Below are positions 1-7,831 of a stretch of 64,000 nucleotides of DNA, piece by piece. The stretch is taken from the NCBI GenBank assembly GCA_965660165.1, contig CBFHYU010000007.1, positions 10,534 through 74,533 on the forward strand, given 5' to 3'. A program made the translations under genes and the position numbers. The notes beneath the pieces were generated by a model, which ran no database searches, had not been told where the DNA came from, and saw only the letters and a program-made list of their open reading frames with translations. This DNA is from WTJO01 sp965660165 (GTDB taxonomy: Bacteria > Pseudomonadota > Alphaproteobacteria > Puniceispirillales > Puniceispirillaceae). The stretch's first letter is position 1. Each line of letters begins with the position of its first letter.

Positions 1-2
1 AT

Positions 3-1661
3 AATGTTGACCATTGCACACGGCTTTGCCATGCGTCATCTGTGGCGGCGTTGCTTGAAAATATTGGCTCAGGCGCAGTGACAGCCTCGTTTTCTCAGGT
101 AGAATTTTCAGATGCGATTATCGTAATTGGCGCTAATCCAACGGCAAACCATCCTGTTGCGGCCAGCTTTATCAAGAATGCAGCAAAAGCTGGCGCAAAA
201 TTATATATTCTTGATCCAAGAGGCCAAGCGCTTGACAGATATGCAGAAGCCAGCCTGAATTTCCGTCCTGGCTCTGATGTTGCGCTATTAAATGCAATCA
301 TCAATGTGATTATCGCTGAAGAATTGTATGATAAAGACTATCTAGAGCGTCATACAGAGGGTTTTGAAGCTCTTAGACGCGCAACCACATCTGCCACGCC
401 AGAAGCTATGTCTGCGATTTGCGGCATTGCCCCTGAGAAGATACGGCAGGTTGCGCGCGGATTTGCAAGCGCTTCTGCTGGCATGATTTTCTGGGGCATG
501 GGCGTATCTCAACATACACATGGCACAGATAATGCCAGATCGCTTATCTCGCTTGCGCTACTTACTGGAAATGTTGGCAAGTCAGGGGCTGGCCTGCACC
601 CATTGCGGGGGCAGAATAATGTTCAAGGTGCATCTGATGCAGGGCTTATTCCGATGTTCCTACCAGATTATAAATCTGTCACTGATCCGAACGTAAGAGA
701 ACGCTATGCGGCTGTCTGGGGGCATCAAATTGATTCCGAAAAAGGACTTACGGTAGTAGAAATTACAGATGCTGCTTATGATGGGCATATTAAGGGCATT
801 TATGTTATGGGCGAAAACCCCGCTATGTCTGATCCTGACCAAGCCCATGCCAGAGAGGCGTTATGCAGGCTAGACCATTTGGTTGTACAGGATATTTTTC
901 TCACTGAAACAGCTATTTTTGCCGATGTTGTCCTGCCTGCCTCTGCCTTTGCAGAAAAAACAGGGACAGTCACCAACACTGATAGGCGTGTTCAACTTGG
1001 TCGTATTGCAACCTCTCCGCCAGGTGATGCTAGGCAAGATTGGTGGATTATCCAAGAACTTGCCAATAGAATGGGTATGGGCTGGAACTATAGCCATCCG
1101 AAAGATATTTTTGCTGAAATGCGCATTGTGATGCCGTCTTTGACAGGCATTACATGGCAACGGCTTGAAGCAGAAGGTGCTGTTACCTATCCATGTGCAG
1201 ACGAAAAAAGTGCTGGTAGTGATATTATTTTTGGTGATGGTTTCCCAACTCCTTCTGGCAAAGGGCGTATGACACCTGCCTCTATCTTGCCGCCAGATGA
1301 AGTGCCAGATGATGAATATCCGCTCATTCTATCAACAGGCCGACTGCTAGAGCATTGGCATACAGGCTCAATGACACGGCGCTCATCTGCGCTTGACCAG
1401 ATAGAACCTGTGGCAGAAATTCATATGAGCCGTGATGATATAAGCCTGTATCAGCTTGAAGCAGGCAAGATGATCATTGTCGAAACACGGCGAGGCAAAA
1501 TCGAAGTTGCTGTCAGGATAGACCCAAATTTACCAGCAGGCATGATGTTTATGCCTTTCTGCTTTTCTGAAGCCCCTGCAAATAGGCTAACAAACCCTGC
1601 GCTTGACCCATTTGGCAAAATACCAGAGCTAAAATTTTCAGCCGCTCGTATTTTAGCATAA
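3..1661 (+). CDS. fdsA: Formate dehydrogenase alpha (molybdopterin) subunit, 5'-truncated by window edge
   Basis: This is the C-terminal ~550 residues of a molybdopterin-dependent formate dehydrogenase, which oxidises formate to CO2. The reading frame is open to the left edge and begins with DHCTRLCHASS, a segment that lies well inside the catalytic subunit, so the GTG at 42 is an internal Val and not a start. Visible family segments are MGVSQHTHGTDNARS, GLHPLRGQNNVQGASD, GENPAMSDPD, and near the end LSTGRLLEHWHTGSMTRRS, part of the cofactor-capping domain. The tail DPFGKIPELKF matches FdsA-type soluble NAD-linked enzymes better than FdhF. No fdsD or fdhD follows; the next gene is hemA after a 184-base gap. 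The N-terminal Fe-S region is outside the window. Confidence 0.9.
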   Translation, partial: NVDHCTRLCHASSVAALLENIGSGAVTASFSQVEFSDAIIVIGANPTANHPVAASFIKNAAKAGAKLYILDPRGQALDRYAEASLNFRPGSDVALLNAIINVIIAEELYDKDYLERHTEGFEALRRATTSATPEAMSAICGIAPEKIRQVARGFASASAGMIFWGMGVSQHTHGTDNARSLISLALLTGNVGKSGAGLHPLRGQNNVQGASDAGLIPMFLPDYKSVTDPNVRERYAAVWGHQIDSEKGLTVVEITDAAYDGHIKGIYVMGENPAMSDPDQAHAREALCRLDHLVVQDIFLTETAIFADVVLPASAFAEKTGTVTNTDRRVQLGRIATSPPGDARQDWWIIQELANRMGMGWNYSHPKDIFAEMRIVMPSLTGITWQRLEAEGAVTYPCADEKSAGSDIIFGDGFPTPSGKGRMTPASILPPDEVPDDEYPLILSTGRLLEHWHTGSMTRRSSALDQIEPVAEIHMSRDDISLYQLEAGKMIIVETRRGKIEVAVRIDPNLPAGMMFMPFCFSEAPANRLTNPALDPFGKIPELKFSAARILA

Positions 1662-1757
1662 CCAACTCGCCAAAATGCGATTGCCTATTGCCTTTCGGCG
1701 CAGAAAGCTTAGCTATCATGTAGGGTCATTTTGAAGACAGCCTCTTTTTGTCGCACC

Positions 1758-1786
1758 TTGTTTGAAAAACATTGCTCATATATAAG
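1758..1786 (+). promoter_or_regulatory. Candidate sigma70 promoter for hemA
   Basis: TTGTTT at 1758-1763 and TATAAG at 1781-1786 are separated by 17 bases, in the 184-base gap before hemA. The -10 is good and the -35 partial. This is pattern recognition only. Confidence 0.35.
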
Positions 1787-1845
1787 GCTTTGATTTAAGA
1801 TAGGCGAACCAACTTGATGGTGACATAGGGTCTCATGGCAAGGGG

Positions 1846-3096
1846 ATGGGTGTGGATTATCACGCAATATTAGATCAGCAAGTCGCAGCGCTAAAGGCAG
1901 AAAACCGTTATCGGCATTTTGTCGAGCTTGAGCGTGTGACAGGCCAGCATCCGCATGCACGCTGGCATAATGGCAATAGCTTTCGTGATGTTATTATCTG
2001 GTGTTCAAATGATTATCTTGGCATGGGACAAAGCGATCATGCGATTACAGCGATGCAACAAGCAGTCGCAGAGCATGGCACAGGCGCAGGCGGCACCAGA
2101 AACATCTCAGGCACCAGCTCATCTATAGTAGCGCTAGAACATGAATTATCTGCACTTCATAAAAAAGATAGAGCGCTTGTTTTTACCTCTGGCTATGTTG
2201 CCAATGAAGCAAGCATTAGCGCCCTAATCGCATTGCTGGATAATCCTATTATCTTATCAGATTCGATGAACCATGCGTCAATTATCTCAGGGATACGCTA
2301 TGGGCGTGGTGAAAAGCTGATTTTCCGCCATAATGATCTGGTTCATCTAGAAGAATTACTTCAGTCTGTGCCGAAAAACAGACACAAAATTATTATTTTT
2401 GAATCAGTTTATTCAATGGATGGTGATATCTCGCCAGTCGCAGAGATAGCCGCACTTGCCAAAAAATATAATGCAATGACCTATCTGGATGAGGTGCATG
2501 CGGTAGGTATGTATGGCGCAGAAGGTGGCGGCATTGCCCAGCGTGACGGTGTTGATGCTGAAATAGATGTCATTCAGGGCACGCTTGGTAAAGCATTTGG
2601 TGCAATGGGCGGCTATATTGCCAGTTCGGACTCGCTATGCGATGCCATACGCGGCTATGGTTCAGGCTTTATTTTTACAACGGCCATGCCCCCTGCCCTA
2701 GCCGAAGCAGCGTTATCCTCTATCAAGCATTTGCGGCAATCTGCCAAAGAACGAGAGTTGCAGCAAAAACAGGCAGGCTATCTGAAATCATTGCTAGCCC
2801 AAAAACAGCTTCCAGCAATGCCAAGCACTACCCATATTGTGCCTGTTATGGTTGGGGATGCCTCACAATGTTCAGAAATTAGCTGGACCTTGCTGCAAGA
2901 TTACGGGCTTTATATCCAGCCTATCAACTATCCTACCGTGCCAAGAGGCACAGAACGGCTTAGAATAACGCCAGGCCCGTTACATACCAATGAGATGGTT
3001 GAACAGCTTGTTGATGCGCTTGAAGCGGTGTTTAAGCTTGTCCAGCCACCTAGCTATAAGCAAGACGACTATTCTGCCCTAGAAAAGCGGGCATAA
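1846..3096 (+). CDS. hemA: 5-aminolevulinate synthase
   Basis: PLP-dependent condensation of glycine with succinyl-CoA to 5-aminolevulinate, the first step of haem synthesis by the C4 route used in alphaproteobacteria. The protein is 416 residues, near the usual ~405. Visible motifs are WCSNDYLGM (52-60), the glycine-rich GTGAGGTRNISG (78-89), DEVHAVG (215-221) and the PLP lysine in GTLGKAFGAMGG (Lys249). The start is ambiguous. AGGGG at 1841-1845 abuts the ATG at 1846 but is 6 bases from an in-frame GTG at 1852, which would give the family-typical N-terminus M-D-Y. ATG 1846 is kept here. hemH follows 97 bases downstream, so two haem genes are adjacent. Confidence 0.96.
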   Translation: MGVDYHAILDQQVAALKAENRYRHFVELERVTGQHPHARWHNGNSFRDVIIWCSNDYLGMGQSDHAITAMQQAVAEHGTGAGGTRNISGTSSSIVALEHELSALHKKDRALVFTSGYVANEASISALIALLDNPIILSDSMNHASIISGIRYGRGEKLIFRHNDLVHLEELLQSVPKNRHKIIIFESVYSMDGDISPVAEIAALAKKYNAMTYLDEVHAVGMYGAEGGGIAQRDGVDAEIDVIQGTLGKAFGAMGGYIASSDSLCDAIRGYGSGFIFTTAMPPALAEAALSSIKHLRQSAKERELQQKQAGYLKSLLAQKQLPAMPSTTHIVPVMVGDASQCSEISWTLLQDYGLYIQPINYPTVPRGTERLRITPGPLHTNEMVEQLVDALEAVFKLVQPPSYKQDDYSALEKRA

Positions 3097-3193
3097 TAGC
3101 CCGATATCTGGCCATGCCTATCTGAACCGCCTGTTATATTGGCACGTATCAATTACGGCTTGCATAATATGTCATGTATCAAGGATTTCTACC

Positions 3194-4255
3194 ATGAGCG
3201 TTAAAGCGTTACCAGATGACCATCCTAATTGGCCACGACATGCCAAAACAGGATTGCTGATTGTTAATCTGGGCACACCTGATGGCACTGATAAACGCTC
3301 AATGCGCAGATATTTGAAAGAATTTCTATCAGACAGGCGCGTGATAGAAGTGCCTCGCCTATTATGGTGGCTCATTCTTAATCTGATTATCCTAAATATC
3401 AGGCCGAAAAAATCTGGTGCGGCCTATGACAAGATTTGGCTTAAAGATGATGTTGATGGTTCGCCTTTACGAAAATATACCCGCCTTCAGGCTGAATATT
3501 TGCAGACAGCCTTTGGACAGCGTGATGATTTAATTGTTGAATGGGCAATGCGCTATGGCCAGCCCTCAATTTCAGACAGGCTAGATGCGCTTCAGCAGGC
3601 AGGGTGCAACCGCTTTGTGATTATCCCACTTTATCCACAATATGCGGCCTCAACGACTGCGACCGTGAATGATGAGGTGTTTAAGTGGGCATTGGCACAA
3701 CGATGGCAACCAGCTATCCGAACTGCCCCACCATGGCATGACCACCCAGCCTATATTGAGGCGTTGGCAAAATCGCTTGCACGTGAATTAAACGCAAAAG
3801 GCAAAACACGTAAATCATGGCCAGAACATTTGATGGTCTCATTTCATGGCATTCCGTATCGATATTTTGTGCAAGGTGATCCCTATCATTGCCACTGCAT
3901 GAAAACCGCCCGTCTGTTGCGGGAAACCCTAAATTGGGATGAACAGAAATTCCATGTCAGCTTCCAATCCCGTTTCGGCTCTGAGCCTTGGCTTCAACCC
4001 TATACAGATGAAACATTGGAACGGCTAGGTGATGAAGGGGTTACATCACTTGCGTTGATGGCGCCAGGATTTTCAGCAGATTGTCTTGAAACGCTGGAGG
4101 AGCTAGCAATGGAAGGCCGCGAAAGCTTTGAAGAGCATGGCGGCGGCGAGTTTCATTATATCCCATGTCTAAATGCCAGTGATGAAGGTATGGCTGTAAT
4201 CAAAACCATCACTGAGGAAAATCTAGCAGGCTGGGTCGATTTAGACAGAACATAA
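3194..4255 (+). CDS. hemH: Ferrochelatase
   Basis: Inserts Fe2+ into protoporphyrin IX, the last step of protohaem synthesis, at the cytoplasmic membrane face. The protein is 353 residues, normal for proteobacterial ferrochelatase. It begins with a GLLIVNLGTPDG strand-loop (residues 20-31), carries the signature MVSFHGIPYRY with the metal-binding His at about 218, then QSRFGSEPWLQPYTDETL and PGFSADCLETLEE, which hold the second set of active-site residues. It contains Cys-rich GDPYHCHCM (228-236), typical of the family. It follows hemA on the same strand, so the first and last haem enzymes are neighbours. No clear terminator is seen before the downstream liu promoter. Confidence 0.96.
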   Translation: MSVKALPDDHPNWPRHAKTGLLIVNLGTPDGTDKRSMRRYLKEFLSDRRVIEVPRLLWWLILNLIILNIRPKKSGAAYDKIWLKDDVDGSPLRKYTRLQAEYLQTAFGQRDDLIVEWAMRYGQPSISDRLDALQQAGCNRFVIIPLYPQYAASTTATVNDEVFKWALAQRWQPAIRTAPPWHDHPAYIEALAKSLARELNAKGKTRKSWPEHLMVSFHGIPYRYFVQGDPYHCHCMKTARLLRETLNWDEQKFHVSFQSRFGSEPWLQPYTDETLERLGDEGVTSLALMAPGFSADCLETLEELAMEGRESFEEHGGGEFHYIPCLNASDEGMAVIKTITEENLAGWVDLDRT

Positions 4256-4308
4256 TATTGGCCCTTCCGCGCCCATCCCTTACCTAACACAGCTCTAAAA
4301 TACCCTGA

Positions 4309-4338
4309 TTGACAGGCGGGTAGCCTGTATCATATCTT
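4309..4338 (+). promoter_or_regulatory. Candidate promoter of the liu operon
   Basis: A perfect -35 TTGACA lies at 4309-4314 and TATCTT at 4333-4338, spaced 18 bases. Transcription would begin near 4345, exactly at the left edge of the palindrome at 4345-4358, which places that palindrome where a repressor would block initiation. Confidence 0.45.
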
Positions 4339-4344
4339 TAATTG

Positions 4345-4358
4345 AATGAACGTTCATT
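4345..4358. promoter_or_regulatory. Perfect 14-bp palindrome, likely operator of the TetR regulator
   Basis: AATGAACGTTCATT is fully self-complementary and sits 40 bases before the regulator's ATG, over the predicted transcription start. Size, symmetry and position are those of an autoregulatory TetR operator. The 8-base core GAACGTTC recurs inside the regulator gene at 4782-4789. Confidence 0.6.
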
Positions 4359-4397
4359 TAATAAATGACTGAGAATGATTAGAAACAGAATGTGGTT

Positions 4398-5045
4398 ATG
4401 GCAAGACGCACTGGCATAAATGCGGCTGATACGGCTCTGCTTATTCGTCATCATGCCTTACAGCTATTTGCGCAATATGGCTATGCGGCGGTCTCAATGC
4501 GCCAGATTGCAACGGCCGTAGGGGTAATGCCAAGTGCGCTCTATCATCATTTTGAAACCAAACAGCAATTATTGATGAGCCTGTTATCTGAGCATATGGA
4601 CAGGTTGCTTATTGCATGGGACACACATAAACACGCCTGTAATTTTGATAGTTTGGATGCCAGCCATCAGCTATCATGCTTTATTTCATTTCATATTCGC
4701 TATCATATTGCTTTGCCTGAAGATGTGTTTATCAGCATGATGGAATTGCGCTCGCTTGAAGCTGAAAATTTTGCAAAAATTGAACGTTCCAGAAATGCTT
4801 ATGAAAATATTATTAAAGATATTTTGGCGCGGAACGCTGAAGCCTGCCAGATGAGGGTTGATGATGTGCATGTAACCGCTATGGCAATGTTAAATATGTT
4901 TACAGGCGTGACAAGCTGGTTTGATCATAAAGGCAGACTATCAGAAGATGATATTATCTCTCATTATTGTGCGCTTGGTGCGCGCATGGTTGGCCTTACC
5001 CCAAAAACCCCTACCCCGTTAAATCAGGAGCGAGCTAATGTTTGA
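4398..5045 (+). CDS. TetR-family repressor of the leucine/isovalerate degradation operon
   Basis: A 215-residue TetR/AcrR protein. The N-terminal helix-turn-helix is clear (MRQIATAVGVMPSALYHHF, about residues 35-53), followed by the usual all-helical ligand domain. ATG 4398 is chosen over the in-frame GTG 4392; neither has a strong ribosome site. The last 8 bases overlap the start of the isovaleryl-CoA dehydrogenase gene, so it is the first gene of the liu operon and probably its repressor. Several proteobacteria use a TetR protein (LiuQ type) for this pathway, others a MerR protein (LiuR). The effector, presumably an acyl-CoA of the pathway, is inference. Confidence 0.85.
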   Translation: MARRTGINAADTALLIRHHALQLFAQYGYAAVSMRQIATAVGVMPSALYHHFETKQQLLMSLLSEHMDRLLIAWDTHKHACNFDSLDASHQLSCFISFHIRYHIALPEDVFISMMELRSLEAENFAKIERSRNAYENIIKDILARNAEACQMRVDDVHVTAMAMLNMFTGVTSWFDHKGRLSEDDIISHYCALGARMVGLTPKTPTPLNQERANV

Positions 5046-6207
5046 TTCAGGGATGAATTTTAATCTTGGTGAAGAAATTGACGCACTTCAAGCCACCGTG
5101 CGCCAATTTGCGGCAAAGGAAATTGCCCCGCGCGCAGCCGAAATTGACCAATCTAACAGCTTTCCCCCAGATTTATGGGAAAAAATGGGCGCGCTAGGAC
5201 TGCATGGCATTACCGTACCAGAAGCAGATGGTGGTGCTGGCATGGGATATCTAGCGCATGTTATTGCGATTGAGGAGATAAGTCGGGCATCAGCCTCAGT
5301 CGGGTTATCCTATGGGGCACATTCAAATTTATGCGTTAACCAGATTGCTAGATGGGGTACAGCAGAACAAAAGCGTGATCTGCTAGAGCCGCTTATTTCA
5401 GGTCAGCATGTTGGATCACTTGCCATGTCAGAGCCATCGGCTGGCTCAGATGTAGTGTCAATGAAATTATTCGCAGAAAAGCGGAATGATAAATTCGTGC
5501 TAAATGGCAGTAAAATGTGGATTACTAATGCGCCTGATGCACAGACCCTTATTGTTTATGCTAAAACAGACAAAGAGGCTGGATCACGCGGCATTACAGC
5601 CTTTCTGATTGATAAGGATATGGCTGGTTTTAGCACAGGCCAGAAGCTTGATAAGCTTGGCATGCGCGGCTCAAACACGGCAGAGCTGATATTTGATGAT
5701 TGCGAAGTACCTTATGAAAATATTCTGGGCGAGGAAAATCAAGGGGTTACAGTATTGATGTCAGGGCTAGATTATGAGCGTGTTGTGCTGGCAGCAGGAC
5801 CGCTTGGAATCATGGCGGCCGCAATGGATATTGTGATCCCTTATGTGCATCAAAGAGAGCAGTTTGGCCGCCCAATAGGCAGTTTCCAGCTAATGCAGGG
5901 CAAGCTTGCTGATATGTACACAACCATGAATGCGTGCCGCGCCTATGTCTATGCAGTGGCGGCCGCTTGCGATAGGGGTGAGACCACCCGAAAAGATGCC
6001 GCAGGCTGTATTTTATATGCCGCCGAAAAAGCAACTCAGATTTCGCTTGAGGCTATCCAATGTCTTGGCGGTAATGGCTATATCAATGACTATGCTACAG
6101 GACGCCTGCTGAGGGATGCCAAACTATATGAAATTGGCGCAGGCACCTCTGAGATTAGGCGGATGTTAATTGGCAGAGAGCTATTTGCCGAAACTGCTGC
6201 ATCATAA
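5038..6207 (+). CDS. liuA: Isovaleryl-CoA dehydrogenase
   Basis: FAD enzyme converting isovaleryl-CoA to 3-methylcrotonyl-CoA, passing electrons to ETF. At 389 residues it has standard acyl-CoA dehydrogenase layout: helical N-domain, the FAD/substrate segment LAMSEPSAGSDVVSMK (128-143), WITNAPDAQ, and the C-terminal QCLGGNGYINDYATGRLLRD. The catalytic Glu sits in GLDYERVV at about 247, the position used by isovaleryl-specific members, not at the C-terminal site used by short- and medium-chain enzymes. AGGAG at 5026-5030 lies 7 bases before the chosen ATG. The start overlaps the regulator's stop by 8 bases, implying translational coupling. Confidence 0.95.
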   Translation: MFDSGMNFNLGEEIDALQATVRQFAAKEIAPRAAEIDQSNSFPPDLWEKMGALGLHGITVPEADGGAGMGYLAHVIAIEEISRASASVGLSYGAHSNLCVNQIARWGTAEQKRDLLEPLISGQHVGSLAMSEPSAGSDVVSMKLFAEKRNDKFVLNGSKMWITNAPDAQTLIVYAKTDKEAGSRGITAFLIDKDMAGFSTGQKLDKLGMRGSNTAELIFDDCEVPYENILGEENQGVTVLMSGLDYERVVLAAGPLGIMAAAMDIVIPYVHQREQFGRPIGSFQLMQGKLADMYTTMNACRAYVYAVAAACDRGETTRKDAAGCILYAAEKATQISLEAIQCLGGNGYINDYATGRLLRDAKLYEIGAGTSEIRRMLIGRELFAETAAS

Positions 6208-6216
6208 GGAATCAAC

Positions 6217-7818
6217 ATGACTATTCTGTCCCGCCCATTACGCTTACCAGATACAGATAGACAGGCAAATTATGCCCAGATGATGACAGCTATCACAAAG
6301 ATAGAAGATAGCGCTAGCCAGATTATGAAAGGCGGGTCTGAACGCGCCCGCCAGCGCCATGTTGACAGAGGCAAATTATTGCCACGCACCCGCATTGATA
6401 CAGTGCTTGATGCGGGTTCATTCTTTCTTGAGATAGGGCTGTTTGCAGGCACTGGCCTATATGATGATGAGGTACCATCATCTGGTATCATTACAGGTAT
6501 CGGAATGGTTTCTGGCCAGCTATGCATGATTGTGTGTAATGATGCAACTGTCAAAGGCGGTACCTATTATGCGATGACTGTAAAAAAGCACCTGCGCGCT
6601 CAGGAAATTGCAGAACAAAATCATCTGCCCTGTATTTATCTGGTTGATAGTGGCGGGGCAAACTTGCCTAATCAGGATGAAGTATTCCCCGATAAAGACC
6701 ATTTTGGCAGAATTTTTTTCAATCAGGCTCGGATGAGCGCAAAATCCATTCCGCAAATTGCGGTGGTCATGGGGTCTTGCACTGCAGGTGGCGCTTATGT
6801 GCCTGCGATGTGTGATGAGGCGATTATTGTGCGTAATCAAGGCACAATTTTTCTAGCAGGCCCGCCATTGGTCAAAGAGGCCACTGGTGAAGATGTTGAT
6901 GCTGAAACACTTGGCGGCGCTGACACGCATAGCCGATTATCAGGCGTAGTTGACAAGGTTGCTGAGGATGATGATGACGCGCTTGCTCTCACCCGCCAAA
7001 TTATCTCAAACCTAAATAGGCCAGCAATAGACTTTAGGCGCAATAACCCTGCCCCGCTATTTGATGCAGACGAGCTATTAAGCCTGATACCAGCAGATAG
7101 CAAGACCCCCTATGATGTAAGAGACGTCATCGCTCGCATTGTGGATGGTTCTGAATTTGATGAATTTAAGCCAGAATTTGGCTCAACCCTGATATGCGGG
7201 TTTGCCAGAATAGAGGGCATGCTTACAGGAATCATTGGCAATAATGGTGTGTTATTTTCAGAATCTGCCCAAAAAGGTGCGCATTTTATTGAATTATGTT
7301 GCCAGCGCAAAATCCCAATTATCTTTTTGCAGAATATTACAGGCTTTATGGTGGGCTCATCTTATGAAGCAGGGGGCATTGCCAAAAATGGCGCAAAACT
7401 TGTCGCGGCTGTTTCCTGTGCAGATGTACCTAAAATCACCATGATTATTGGCGGGTCTTTTGGGGCAGGCAATTATGGCATGTGCGGTCGTGCCTTCAAT
7501 CCCCAATTTGTCTGGATGTGGCCAAATGCAAAAATTGCCGTGATGGGCGGAGAGCAGGCCGCAGGCGTTCTTGCCAGAATCAAGCGAGATGCGATGGCAA
7601 AGCAGAATCGTGACTGGACACATGCTGAAGAAGATGCGTTCAAAGCGCCTGTGCTAGCCCAGTTCGATACCCAGAGCGATCCTGTCTATGCCTCTGCACG
7701 GCTGTGGGATGATGGCATTATCGACCCACGCAACACGCGAGAAGTGCTTGCCTTATCCTTATATTGCTGTGCGCATGCACCCGAAAAAGACACCCGTTTT
7801 CCTGTATTCAGAATGTAG
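6217..7818 (+). CDS. liuB: Methylcrotonyl-CoA carboxylase, carboxyltransferase (beta) subunit
   Basis: Transfers CO2 from biotin to 3-methylcrotonyl-CoA, giving 3-methylglutaconyl-CoA. The 533-residue protein has two crotonase-like carboxyltransferase halves. Visible segments are RHVDRGKLLPRTRID near 50, GGTYYAMTVKKHLRAQEIA, VVMGSCTAGGAYVPAMCDE, and in the second half GGSFGAGNYGMCGRAFNP and AVMGGEQAAGVL. These are typical of MCC beta rather than propionyl-CoA carboxylase beta. It starts 9 bases after liuA with AAGGA upstream. The biotinylated partner is the next gene, so substrate choice is also supported by context. Confidence 0.95.
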   Translation: MTILSRPLRLPDTDRQANYAQMMTAITKIEDSASQIMKGGSERARQRHVDRGKLLPRTRIDTVLDAGSFFLEIGLFAGTGLYDDEVPSSGIITGIGMVSGQLCMIVCNDATVKGGTYYAMTVKKHLRAQEIAEQNHLPCIYLVDSGGANLPNQDEVFPDKDHFGRIFFNQARMSAKSIPQIAVVMGSCTAGGAYVPAMCDEAIIVRNQGTIFLAGPPLVKEATGEDVDAETLGGADTHSRLSGVVDKVAEDDDDALALTRQIISNLNRPAIDFRRNNPAPLFDADELLSLIPADSKTPYDVRDVIARIVDGSEFDEFKPEFGSTLICGFARIEGMLTGIIGNNGVLFSESAQKGAHFIELCCQRKIPIIFLQNITGFMVGSSYEAGGIAKNGAKLVAAVSCADVPKITMIIGGSFGAGNYGMCGRAFNPQFVWMWPNAKIAVMGGEQAAGVLARIKRDAMAKQNRDWTHAEEDAFKAPVLAQFDTQSDPVYASARLWDDGIIDPRNTREVLALSLYCCAHAPEKDTRFPVFRM

Positions 7819-7831
7819 AGACATAACGCAA

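Noticed and set aside
1709..1960. 83-codon minus-strand frame upstream of and into hemA
   Set aside because: Overlaps the hemA start and its promoter; no motif or ribosome site.
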